NCBI GenBank assembly: GCA_016720655.1
Contig: JADKKE010000010.1
Coordinates: forward strand, 134,343 to 198,342
Source of the DNA: Bacteroidota bacterium
GTDB lineage: Bacteria; Bacteroidota; Bacteroidia; AKYH767-A; 2013-40CM-41-45
Direction: 5' to 3'
Length of the DNA: 64,000 nt
Part shown: positions 17,696 to 26,214 of the stretch, in pieces
How the letters are laid out: each line of letters begins with the position of its first letter
Numbering within the stretch: position 1 is the first letter of the stretch
The notes under the pieces: generated by a model
Told to the model about the DNA's origin: nothing
Databases searched by the model: none
What the model saw: only the letters and a program-made list of their open reading frames with translations
Program-made: the position numbers and the translations under genes

Positions 17696-19180
17696 GACGT
17701 CTTCAGTGGTATCTGCACATGGTCCGGTGATGAATGCTACGGATTTCCCGTCATTTCAAAAGAGATCCAGCATTTTGATTCCGCAGGAAGCCTGAGTTTG
17801 CTTGAAGGATATCTCATGAATGGTTGTACTAATCCGAATGACACAGGATTTGCTAACACGTTCAATAAAAATTATGAATACGACTCTCTTGGCCGGCTTT
17901 TGTCCGAGTTGAATACACAGTTTCGATTCGATTCCGTGAGTGTGATTTTGAATTATTCATATCGCTGATCAGGCAATCGCATCGTTTACAAAAAGTGGAA
18001 CAGTTTTATCTTGCCTGTAATTCTGTTTACAGACTCATTTGCTTTTAATTATTATGGGAACAAAATCTATGAACTGAATGAATTCAGGAATAGCCAGACA
18101 GGCTTACAAGATACTTCCTTAATACAAAGATGGACATACGATTCCCTGGATCATCTTTTTCGACACACGATAACTACTCAGGCAATACAGTTCAAAATAG
18201 ATCATTCTAATAATATTTATGATTCACGGGTTTGGAATTCCATTTCTGCAAGGTCGGTTCCACCCCACAACGGGTCTGGATTCCTAGCCGGGGCGGTGGG
18301 CTGGGATCCGCCTTGGGTGGCTTCTGATAGGACAGTGTTTTTGGTTCCCACCCCTGTCTTTCGCTGTTTGCAGGCCGACCGTGTGACAGCAATGACTCCC
18401 GATTCGCGGGCCGTGGAAGCACTCTAGTTTCTTGATGAATTTGGTGTGGATGGGCATCACGTTACGAGGGATGGGAAGTGTGATTCAAACCGGGTATGGA
18501 TATCCGACAAAAAATGGTTGCGGGTATTCTCAAATGATGTATTTCACATTTAATTCTAATCAACAACTTACACATTCGGTAACTGAAACATTGGGCTGTT
18601 CTTTCTCAAGCGCCACCTGTGATTATTTCAACCTCAATGAAGATTCACTTTTGGCTTCGATTTCCTATCCGGCAACACAACTATCTTCTCATTGACGGCT
18701 GGTTCTGTGGGCCACTTCTCGCCCCTAAACGTCACGAAAAATATTCCGGCGTTTTCCTGTCTTCGGGGTTCTCCCGGCCGGGTGTTCTTTTTTGGCTTTT
18801 AATTCAATCGGATTTAATCCGCCCTGGTCTCTCGAATGGATGCTCAACGGGTCAACTTTTTTCTCAAACAATGATACAATTACTACAAGCGGAAGCGGAG
18901 TTTATTCTGCTGTTGCGATTGATGTAAATGGTTGTCGGGTCCGCGTCCCTTCTGTGCGTTGTTTGTTGGGGTACTGTGTCGGTGGTCGGTTCGGGTTTCT
19001 TCCATTTGTGGTGGAGAGTGTCCTCTTGAGCTAACAGTCCTGTCGCTTTCATGGAACCAGGTGATTCTCATTTTTGTAGTTAACACGGCCGGGGCTATTT
19101 CGCGGTTTCGCGGTTCTTTGGTGTGTGGACACTTCCAATGTTTCTATTTCAGGGTGCTTTGCCCGTGTGGATCTTGGCAA
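17696..19180 (+). pseudogene. Broken secreted-protein gene with YD-like repeats
   Basis: One frame reads DVFSGICTWSGDECYGFPVI, YEYDSLGRLLSELNTQ and, after an in-frame TGA at 17966, SGNRIVYKKWNSF, FNYYGNKIYELNEF and RWTYDSLDHLFRHT. A second frame (18432-18695) gives YFTFNSNQQLTHSVTETLG, and a third near 18800 gives LEWMLNGSTFFSNNDTITTS followed by YSAVAIDVNGC. These look like pieces of one Bacteroidota exoprotein with YD-type strings and an Ig-like segment. From about 18240 the text has unusual G/C runs and frames no longer hold; boundaries are approximate. Confidence 0.5.
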
Positions 19181-19999
19181 TGATACTGTTTGTGTGACGA
19201 TCTTGTGATGCGGGTGGGGTTGTGGGCATACTTGTGGCAGGACGGCAATAGTCTGGAAAATTATTCAGTATTCTCCGCCGGTGTTGATACACTAAATTTC
19301 TTCGTACAGGTGACGGAAGAACCGGGGGGGGGCGCAGGTGTCGGTTGGTGTTTGCCAGGAATTATTCAGAGGCGACAACATCTTCCACTGTGTGCCTCTC
19401 GGTCCTGCCTCCCCTGCTGGGTCCGCTTTTTCCGTGGAGGGGGGGTCGTTGAGCTGTCCTAAACACTTCAATATTCTATGGTCTGTTGTGGAAGGGAATG
19501 TGATGAAGAATGTATTCCTGAAGGGTAAATCAATCTTCGCAATGTAGTATTTACCCACTGCTGCATATTTGCTTCCATTCACTGATTTACTTATCACACA
19601 TTCGGCATGCTTCAATTGATTTATAAAAACATCGCTTTTGATTTTAAAATAGAACCAGCAATACCCGCTCGAGCGGGACGAGCGGAGCACGGGCAAGGCG
19701 AGATTGAAAGAAACACAACGTCGTTCCAAAAAAATAAATTTCACTCTTTGCCCCGATGGGGAGAAAATGTTTCACGCAAAGGACGCAAAGGTTTAATCGC
19801 AAAGAGCGCAAAGAGTGTGTACAAATCTCTGCGTCCTTCGCGAAAAAATCTTTGTGCTCTCTGCGTTTTAAAAAACGCCATAGCAATTTAAACACAATTA
19901 TAGTTCTCGCTGAAAAGCGCAAAGAAGGATGAGCTTTATCCGATGCTAACAGCATTTTTTATATCTTGAGCCTTCAATTAATCCCGAGTAAATTCAAGT
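19181..19999. repeat. Low-confidence sequence, then two intergenic repeats
   Basis: 19181-19460 continues the disturbed text, with a run of G at 19323-19332. 19662-19735 is the second copy of the GC-rich palindromic repeat of 9230-9320. 19775-19885 is a CGCAAAGG-type repeat in which CGCAAAGGACGCAAAG pairs with the CTTTGTGCTCTCTGCG end. A related repeat is at 21779-21838. No gene is supported. Confidence 0.5.
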
Positions 20000-20854
20000 A
20001 TGAACAACACCGGCATCATCTCCTGGAAAGGTTTCCACTGGGAATACTTTGTTTACGGAAACGGTCCGGAGTTCTTGTTTACTTTTCATGGTTTCGATAA
20101 TGATGCTGTTGATTTTGCATCCTTCGAAAATGCTCTCGGAAAACGGTACACAATTGTTTCGGTGAATTTATTTTTTCATGGAAAAAGTTTTTCGGAAAAA
20201 GGAGTTTTCAAACCGGGATTTTCTGAAAAAGATCTGAATGGGTTATTCGAGCGGTTTCTTCTGGAATTCAAAGCCACTCGATTTTCATTGATGGGCTATA
20301 GTTTGGGTGGAAGAGTGGTATTGCAACTCGCGATAAATTACGCGGAACGGATCAACAGAGTATTTCTGCTTGCACCGGACGGACTAAAGATCAGTCGTTG
20401 GTACAGGTTTGTAACGCACTGGAGAATCGGCAGAAGAATTTTCAAACGAATTGTCCGGAATCCCAAACGATTTTTTAGTGTAGCAGGATTCTTTCACAAA
20501 CTTCGCCTGGTTGGAACGAAACAATACAAATTTGCCTTGAGCAATTTCGATACTCAGGAAAAGAGAGATAAAGTTTACAATGTATGGATGATGTTCCGGA
20601 ATATTCTACCCGATCCATACATCGTGAAAGTTGCTTTGGATGAAAACCAGATAAGTCTGCATTTGCTTTTCGGAAAATACGACACCATTATTCCGGCTTC
20701 GCTCGGTAAAAAATTTATGAAAGGTCTGGATGCTCCTGTTACCCTGGATGTCCTGGAAATGGGACATAACTTATTGAAAGAAGCAGTCGCTGAGAAAATT
20801 TTTCTGCTCGCGACAGGGCATAAAAAAGATGCTGACGAAAGCCAGCATCCGTAA
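20000..20854 (+). CDS. Alpha/beta hydrolase
   Basis: 284 residues of the alpha/beta hydrolase fold, without signal peptide and therefore probably cytoplasmic. Seen: the oxyanion-region motif FTFHGFDND, the nucleophile elbow GYSLGG with Ser101, Asp228 in FGKYDTIIP, and His256 in MGHNLL, which together form the expected triad in the right order. A cap of helices with many Arg/Lys and aromatics lies between about 130 and 200. The substrate cannot be told. The last codons overlap the terminator hairpin of the convergent rpmH gene. Confidence 0.9.
   Translation: MNNTGIISWKGFHWEYFVYGNGPEFLFTFHGFDNDAVDFASFENALGKRYTIVSVNLFFHGKSFSEKGVFKPGFSEKDLNGLFERFLLEFKATRFSLMGYSLGGRVVLQLAINYAERINRVFLLAPDGLKISRWYRFVTHWRIGRRIFKRIVRNPKRFFSVAGFFHKLRLVGTKQYKFALSNFDTQEKRDKVYNVWMMFRNILPDPYIVKVALDENQISLHLLFGKYDTIIPASLGKKFMKGLDAPVTLDVLEMGHNLLKEAVAEKIFLLATGHKKDADESQHP
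20822..20849 (-). terminator. Terminator of rpmH, inside the 3' end of the hydrolase gene
   Basis: On the minus strand GATGCTG-gctttcgt-CAGCATC is followed by six T. It lies 25 nt after the rpmH stop codon and overlaps the final sense codons of the convergent hydrolase gene. Confidence 0.85.
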
Positions 20855-20873
20855 AATATCATTTACCAATCGA

Positions 20874-21020
20874 TTATCTCTCGTCAGAAACGGTAAGTTT
20901 CCTGCGACCACGTGTACGACGTGCTGCAAGAACACGACGGCCATTGGCAGTACTCATGCGCTCACGGAAACCGTGTTTATTCTTTCTGCGACGTTTCGAT
21001 GGTTGGTATGTCCTTTTCAT
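20874..21020 (-). CDS. rpmH: 50S ribosomal protein L34
   Basis: A 48-residue, highly basic protein beginning MKRTYQPSKRRRKNKHGFRE and containing RMSTANGRRVLAARR and RGRRKLTVSDE, the diagnostic L34 sequence. It is part of the large ribosomal subunit. Length and the KRTYQPS start match the family exactly. It has a strong Bacteroidota promoter just upstream (21058-21088) and its own terminator, so it is transcribed as a single gene here. Confidence 0.98.
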   Translation of the reverse strand: MKRTYQPSKRRRKNKHGFRERMSTANGRRVLAARRTRGRRKLTVSDER

Positions 21021-21057
21021 GGTATTAAGCGAATTTGGGCCTCAAAAATCAGGATGG

Positions 21058-21088
21058 CAAAGGTATACTATTTTTTTTTCTGTACAAA
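21058..21088 (-). promoter_or_regulatory. Bacteroidota primary-sigma promoter of rpmH
   Basis: On the minus strand TTTG (21088-21085), a 19-nt spacer, then TACCTTTG (21065-21058). This equals the known Bacteroidota consensus TTTG-N19-TAnnTTTG. The -7 box is 37 nt before the rpmH ATG. Confidence 0.85.
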
Positions 21089-21128
21089 TAATGCGAAAAA
21101 GAAGGGACTTAAACTTATCTGCTCATTA

Positions 21129-21765
21129 TTAGATACTTACATACACAACCTTCTTGGTTTCAAAGAATTCTTCCTTAAAATAGGTGTTTAAATTGAAAAT
21201 CAGGGCTTGTTTTCCGAGCTCTTTTATTTCCTGGCTCAGGTCACCGCCTTTTAAGTACAAAATCCCATTCCGGAGAACATTTTTTCCTCCCGGCTTGATT
21301 TTCCGGTTTACCCATCCATGGAATTCGCTGAGCGATGTCACAGCACGACTAACCACAAAATCGAAGCTTTCATCAAGTTCTTCCGCCCTGGCTTTGCTTG
21401 CAGCCACATTTTGCAATCCGAGCGCCGCTGAGATCTCCTGAACAACGGTGATTTTCTTTTCCGATGGAATCCACCAAATGAAACCTGACTTCCGGAAAAA
21501 GAATCGCCAGAGGAATCCCGGGAAATCCACCACCGGTGCCGACATCCAGAATGCTGGTCCCCGGAACAAAACTGATCACTTTGGCAATACCAAGAGAATG
21601 CAGCACATGGTTGATGTAGAGGTTCTCGATGTCCTTACGGGAGATTACATTGATCTTTTCGTTCCACTCTTTATAAAGCGATCCAAGCATGTTGAATTGC
21701 TCCTGTTGCTTTGCAGAGAGCGATGGGAAATAATGAAGGATAATATCTGAGTGTGTAAACTCCAT
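21129..21765 (-). CDS. rsmG: 16S rRNA (guanine527-N7) methyltransferase, one frameshift in the sequence
   Basis: RsmG methylates G527 of 16S rRNA with S-adenosylmethionine. Start at MEFTHSDIILHYFPSL. The first frame reads WNEKINVISRKDIENLYINH, HSL and the SAM-binding ILDVGTGGGFPGIPLA to HLVDSIGK. There it shifts, and the second frame continues KITVVQEISAALGL, DFVVSRAVTSL and WVNRKIKPGG to the stop at 21129. A single extra base in the A-rich stretch 21451-21463 explains the break, and the repaired protein of about 211 residues is normal in length. RsmG is widely conserved, so this is probably a sequence error. Confidence 0.92.
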
Positions 21766-21778
21766 TCTGAATTTTATT

Positions 21779-21838
21779 TCGCGCAAAGGCGCAAAGAGCG
21801 CGAAGAAAAACCTTTGCGTTCTTTGCGCCTTTGCGCGA
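21779..21838. repeat. CGCAAAGG-type hairpin repeat
   Basis: GCGCAAAGGCGCAAAGAGCG pairs with CCTTTGCGTTCTTTGCGCCT and GCGCGA across a short AAAAA loop. It lies between rsmG and the sigma factor gene, 14 nt before the rsmG start, and could affect read-through between them. Confidence 0.75.
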
Positions 21839-21849
21839 TTTATTTTCAC

Positions 21850-22454
21850 TTATATCTGCTCTTCCTGATTCTTCAAAATCTGATACAGAAATTCCGAGCT
21901 CTGAACAATTGTGCTTTTACGGTTCCCAATGGAAGTTTCAGTTCGTCCGCAATTTCTTCGTAGGAGCGTTCCTGGAAATAACGCAATTCAACAAGACGTT
22001 TGTAACGTGGTTTTAATTTCTCGACCACATCACGCATCAGAATTGCTTTTTGTTTTTTAATCATCTTCTCCTCCGGATCAAGCATCGGAGATTTGATTTC
22101 AAACTGCATTTCCTGTCCGCTATCGTTCTCCATATTTTTATCAATGGAGAAAGTATATTTCCGTTTACGACGAATAAAATCGATACAGTTATTGGTCGCA
22201 ATTTTGAACAGCCAGGTGCTGAACGCAAAATCAGGAGTATACTGATGGAGATTTTTAAATGCTTTTCCGAAGGCTTCGATGGTCAGATCATCCGCATCAT
22301 CGCGGTTATTGACCATCTTCAACAACATGAAGTAAATGGAATCCTTGTAGCGCGACATCAGCTCTGCATAAGCCTTTTGATCGCCTTTGACGGCGAGTTG
22401 CACGAGCTTAAAGTCGACTTGTGCCTTTTCGGAGAGATTGGGATTTACTTCCAT
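21850..22454 (-). CDS. ECF-type RNA polymerase sigma factor, C-terminal frameshift
   Basis: About 201 residues when repaired. Region 2 (KLVQLAVKGDQKAYAELMSR, NNRDDADDLTIEAFGKAF, FSTWLFKIATNNCIDFIRRK) and region 4 (RYKRLVELRYFQERSYEEIA, LPLGTVKAQLFRAR) are clear. As written the frame ends at 21873 with an odd NFCIRF tail; one added base at 21892-21899 gives EFLYQILKNQEEQI and a stop at 21850, the form expected for this family. No anti-sigma gene is adjacent. The start overlaps the end of the glycosyltransferase gene by 10 nt, so the two are translationally coupled. Confidence 0.9.
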
Positions 22455-23575
22455 GCTTTTTGCTTTGTGAACATGTTTGAGATAAAAAACACCGGTTGTA
22501 AAAATGTATGCACCGGCTCAAGAATTGGGAACAAGAAGAATAAATCTTTCTCACGGAGACGAACTGCACTTTTCCATAGCACCGGTAATTTGAGAAGCAA
22601 TAATGCTCCATACAAAGATACCAGGATTCTCCATTCGAAACGCAATGAGAATAAAGCAATTAACAACATATAAAACAACATTCCACTGACGGAGATCAGG
22701 AACAACTGAAGTTTGTGAATTCCTTTGTAATGCCTGCTCGTACTCATGTGTCGGCGTTTCTGCTTAAACCATGCATTGAAGCTTGTTTTTGGTTCAGACA
22801 AAGTAAACGCAGCTTCCTCCACTTCTATTTTAGTGTTGTGAGGGGTTGAGTTTTCGTTAACAAATAAGTCGTCGTCTCCCGAAAAGAGGTGATTGTGCTT
22901 GGCAAAACCTTTATTTCTGAAAAACATTGATTTGCGATATGCCAAATTACGTCCGACTCCCATGTAAGCATTTCCACCCAGGGCAAAACCAAAATATTGC
23001 ATGGCAATGAGAAAGGTATCGAAACGAATTAATTTGTTAAGGAATCCCGGTTTTTTCTGATAAGCACCATAACCGAGCACAATCTCAGTATCGTTTGTAA
23101 ACTGTGCCTGAACCAAGGCGAGCCAGTTTTTGGAGGCTGGAATACAGTCAGCGTCAATCATCAACAAAATTTCGTGCCTGGCTGCTTTCACGCCCAATGT
23201 GAGTGCGAATTTTTTTCCGTGTCTGTATTTCTCCTGTTCTTTTATGGTCACCACTTTCAGGTGCGGGTATTTTGCTGACATTTCTAACAAATGTTCCTCA
23301 GTCTCATCCCAGGAACAATCATTGACCACAATCACTTCGAATTCAGGATAAGCTTGCTCAAGTACAGCCTGAAGATTCTTGCTCAAATTAACAGCCTCAT
23401 TCTTCGCACAAATGATCACAGAAACCGGTTGTGTTTCCGGAATTCCTTTTGTTCCATGATAAAATGCAATCCGACGATAAGTCACCCAATAAACCCAGAA
23501 CTGGATGAAGGTCACAATACTTAGCAATAAAAATAAGAGGTCCGTGATCGGCCCTTTTATCAACATCATCGGCAC
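22445..23575 (-). CDS. Membrane glycosyltransferase, family 2
   Basis: 376 residues. One N-terminal membrane helix (LLFLLLSIVTFIQFWVYWV), a GT-A domain (about 50-260) with VSVIICAKNEAVNLSKNL, VIVVNDCSWDET, the DADC metal-binding motif and the GDDDLF/KQKRRHMSTS (Q/KxxRW-like) acceptor site, then several C-terminal membrane helices. It probably transfers a sugar from a nucleotide donor to a lipid or polymer at the inner membrane; the product cannot be told. It heads the minus-strand set GT2 / sigma factor / rsmG. Start ATG at 23575; intact frame. Confidence 0.92.
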   Translation of the reverse strand: MPMMLIKGPITDLLFLLLSIVTFIQFWVYWVTYRRIAFYHGTKGIPETQPVSVIICAKNEAVNLSKNLQAVLEQAYPEFEVIVVNDCSWDETEEHLLEMSAKYPHLKVVTIKEQEKYRHGKKFALTLGVKAARHEILLMIDADCIPASKNWLALVQAQFTNDTEIVLGYGAYQKKPGFLNKLIRFDTFLIAMQYFGFALGGNAYMGVGRNLAYRKSMFFRNKGFAKHNHLFSGDDDLFVNENSTPHNTKIEVEEAAFTLSEPKTSFNAWFKQKRRHMSTSRHYKGIHKLQLFLISVSGMLFYMLLIALFSLRFEWRILVSLYGALLLLKLPVLWKSAVRLREKDLFFLFPILEPVHTFLQPVFFISNMFTKQKAWK

Positions 23576-23672
23576 AAATAATATTTAGTCATTCTATTTC
23601 ACTTTCTACAAATGTATCCGAACCCATCCTAGTTAAGTGTATATATTTGCGGAGATATTAACGTAGGAGTGT

Positions 23673-23712
23673 TGATGAGTGGTTGGTGGTTGGTGGTTAG
23701 TGGTTAGTACAG
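23673..23712. repeat. GGTTGGT low-complexity repeat
   Basis: A run of GTGGTTGGTGGTTGGTGGTT type units upstream of tgt. The complementary CCAACCACCAACCA run lies after tgt at 25027-25120, so tgt is flanked by inverted low-complexity repeats. Confidence 0.75.
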
Positions 23713-23804
23713 TGTCCCTTTTAGAATGCGAACAACCAATTAATTTGGTTCATCCTACCTTATACCTGGTACCTTATACTTAATACCAATTTCCAGTTTT
23801 AAAA

Positions 23805-24935
23805 ATGAAATTCACTATCAACAAACTAGATACTCAATCGAAGGCACGTGCAGGGGAAATCACAACTGATCATGGTAAAATTCTGACGCCGATTTTTATG
23901 CCGGTGGGAACAGGGGGAACAGTGAAAGCAGTTCAGCAACCGCAGTTGAAGGATGATATTAAAGCTCAAATTATTCTGGGGAATACCTATCATTTGTTTC
24001 TTCGTCCGGGTACTGATTTGCTGGAGAAAGCCGGTGGTTTACACAAGTTCATGAATTGGGAAGGACCCATCCTTACCGATAGTGGCGGTTACCAGGTCTA
24101 TTCACTTGCCGACAGAAGAAAAATCAAAGAAGAAGGTGTTGCCTTTTCATCGCATATCGATGGATCCAAACATGTATTTACTCCGGAAAGAGCCATTGAC
24201 ATCCAAAGAAGTATCGGTGCCGACATCATTATGGCACTCGACGAATGTACTCCCTATCCTTGTGACCATAAATATGCAAAAACGAGTATGGGTATGACAC
24301 ATCGATGGCTACAGCGTTGTTGTACTCAGTTTGATGCAACAGAGGGAAAGTATGGCTATTCTCAAACTTTGTTTCCCATTGTGCAGGGAAGTGTATACAA
24401 AGATTTACGGATTGAGTCGGCAGAATTCATCGCCGCTCAAAACCGTGAAGGAAATGCAATTGGTGGATTGTCGGTTGGAGAGCCTGCGGAAATGATGTAT
24501 GAAATGACGGAAGTCGTCTGCTCTATCCTCCCTCATGATAAACCTCGTTACCTGATGGGTGTAGGAACGCCAATCAATATCCTGGAAGGAATTGCATCCG
24601 GCGTGGATATGTTTGATTGTGTAATGCCTACTCGAAACGCAAGAAATGGTATGCTGTTTACTAAAAATGGCATAATAAATATTCGAAACGAAAAATGGAA
24701 AGACGATTTGAGTCCAATCGATCCGGAGGGCACTTCCTATGTGGATCAGTTTTATTCAAAAGCTTATCTTCGCCACCTCGTTATTAGTAAAGAAATTCTC
24801 GGTGCCCAAATTGCAACTCTACACAATCTCGCATTCTACCTATGGCTCGTCACGGAAGCAAGAAATAAAATAATCGACGGAACGTTTCGGCAATGGAAGG
24901 ATGCGATGGTTGCGAAACTCGGGAAAAGAATGTGA
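23805..24935 (+). CDS. tgt: tRNA-guanine (queuine) transglycosylase
   Basis: Tgt exchanges guanine 34 of Asn/Asp/His/Tyr tRNAs for the queuosine precursor preQ1. The 376-residue frame is intact and has TPIFMPVGTGGTVKAV, the nucleophile region LTDSGGYQVYSL (usual form GGFQVFSL), IMALDECTPYP, GGLSVGEP, YLMGVGTP and MFDCVMPTRNARNG. The C-terminal zinc site normally formed by CxCxxC plus His reads DPEGTSYVDQFYSKAYLRHL, so the three Cys are absent although HNLAFYLW is kept. It is followed by the lptG-like gene, an order often seen in Bacteroidota. Confidence 0.97.
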   Translation: MKFTINKLDTQSKARAGEITTDHGKILTPIFMPVGTGGTVKAVQQPQLKDDIKAQIILGNTYHLFLRPGTDLLEKAGGLHKFMNWEGPILTDSGGYQVYSLADRRKIKEEGVAFSSHIDGSKHVFTPERAIDIQRSIGADIIMALDECTPYPCDHKYAKTSMGMTHRWLQRCCTQFDATEGKYGYSQTLFPIVQGSVYKDLRIESAEFIAAQNREGNAIGGLSVGEPAEMMYEMTEVVCSILPHDKPRYLMGVGTPINILEGIASGVDMFDCVMPTRNARNGMLFTKNGIINIRNEKWKDDLSPIDPEGTSYVDQFYSKAYLRHLVISKEILGAQIATLHNLAFYLWLVTEARNKIIDGTFRQWKDAMVAKLGKRM

Positions 24936-24945
24936 TACTTAGTTC

Positions 24946-25120
24946 AAGGTTCAAGGTTCAATGTTCAAAGTTTGTTCCGTGTTCTGAGTTCAAGGTTCCG
25001 TGTTCTGTGTGTAGAAAGGGCAACACTAATCACTAAGCACTAACCACCAATCACCAACCACTAAGCACTAACCACCAATCACCAACCACTAAGCACCAAC
25101 CACCAACCACCAACCACCAT
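24946..25120. repeat. Low-complexity direct repeats between tgt and lptG
   Basis: 24946-25013 has repeated TTCAAGGTTC / GTTCTGTG-like words. 25027-25120 has CACTAAGCACTAACCACCAA and ATCACCAACCACTAAGCA words grading into pure CCAACCACCAACCA just before the lptG start. The G/T-rich counterpart is at 23673-23712. Confidence 0.8.
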
Positions 25121-25121
25121 T

Positions 25122-26200
25122 TTGCTAAAAATCCTCGACCGCTATATCATTCGAAAATTCCTGGGGACTTTCTTTTTTTCCCTGGCTTTGATCATTCTGA
25201 TCGCGGTGGTATTTGATATTTCCGAGAAGTTGGACGATTTTATTGAGCGTAAAGCTCCTTTGAGTAAAATTATTTTTGATTACTACTTCAATTTCATTCC
25301 CTACTTCGCCAATCTCTTTGCATATCTCTTTGTTTTTATTGCTGTGATTTATTTTACGGCACGAATGGCGGCCAATACTGAAATCGTCGCCATCCTGAAC
25401 AGCGGAATAAGTTTCAGGAGATTGCTCTACCCCTATTTCGTTGCTTGTTCAGCACTTGCTTTGCTTTCATTTTATTTCAACGGTTGGGTGATTCCCCACT
25501 CCAACAAAATAAAACTGGATTTTGAAAACGTCTACATAAAAAACCCGGTTGAGTTTAAAGACAGAAATTTGCACCGACAAATTAGTCCGGGCTACTATAT
25601 GTACATGGAGAGTTATAACAACATTGACAATATTGGATATCGTTTCTCTCTCGAAAAATAGAAAACGGAAAACGTACCTGGTTCCTGAATTCAGACAGGA
25701 TAGTCTGGGATTCTACATCGTCAAAATGGAGAATTGAAAATTATTATATCCGTTCCATTAATGGCTTTCATGAAAAAATAAGTTCCGGACAAAAAATGGA
25801 CACAACATTGTCGATCAAGCCCGGAGATTTTAAAAGACGATTGAACAGTATTGATGCAATGGATACACCGGCATTGAACCGCTTCATTGAAGAAGAACAA
25901 GCTCAGGGTTCGGAAAATATTAATGTCTATTTGATTGAGAAATACAGGAGACTTGCCGTACCTTTTTCAACATTCATACTAATGCTCATTGGAGTTTCTC
26001 TGTCGAGCAGGAAAGTTCGCGGAGGCATTGGTGCACAACTCGGATTGGGGATAACTTTAAGCTTTTCGTATATCCTGTTCATGCAGGTAGCAAACACATT
26101 TGCGATTAACGGAGCTATTCCTCCTCTGCTCGCAATCTGGATACCGAATATCATCTTTGCTGGAATCGCTGCGCTTCTGTTACGCTATGCGCCAAAGTGA
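25122..26200 (+). CDS. LptF/LptG-family lipopolysaccharide export permease, one frameshift in the sequence
   Basis: YjgP/YjgQ family membrane subunit of the LPS transporter, which moves LPS from the inner membrane to the Lpt bridge. The first frame (from a TTG start at 25122) reads LDRYIIRKFLGTFFFSLALI, ISEKLDDFIERKAPL, three membrane helices and NLHRQISPGYYMYMES, then stops at 25661. Adding one A to the A-run at about 25655-25660 continues EKIENGKRTWFLN through to FKRRLNSIDAM and the three C-terminal helices (FSTFILMLIGVSLSSRK, LGLGITLSFSYILFMQ), ending at 26200. The repaired 360 residues match the family. The break is in a homopolymer, so error is likely. LptG is more likely than LptF from its lone position, but this is not certain. 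Confidence 0.9.
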
Positions 26201-26214
26201 TAAATCCACAAGTT

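Noticed and set aside
17966..17968. In-frame TGA as selenocysteine
   Set aside because: The gene is already broken elsewhere, no SECIS-like hairpin was evident, and the protein is not a redox family.
19292..19744. 150-codon minus-strand frame
   Set aside because: Part of it comes from the GC-rich repeat at 19662-19735 and the rest has no recognisable motif; it lies in unreliable sequence.
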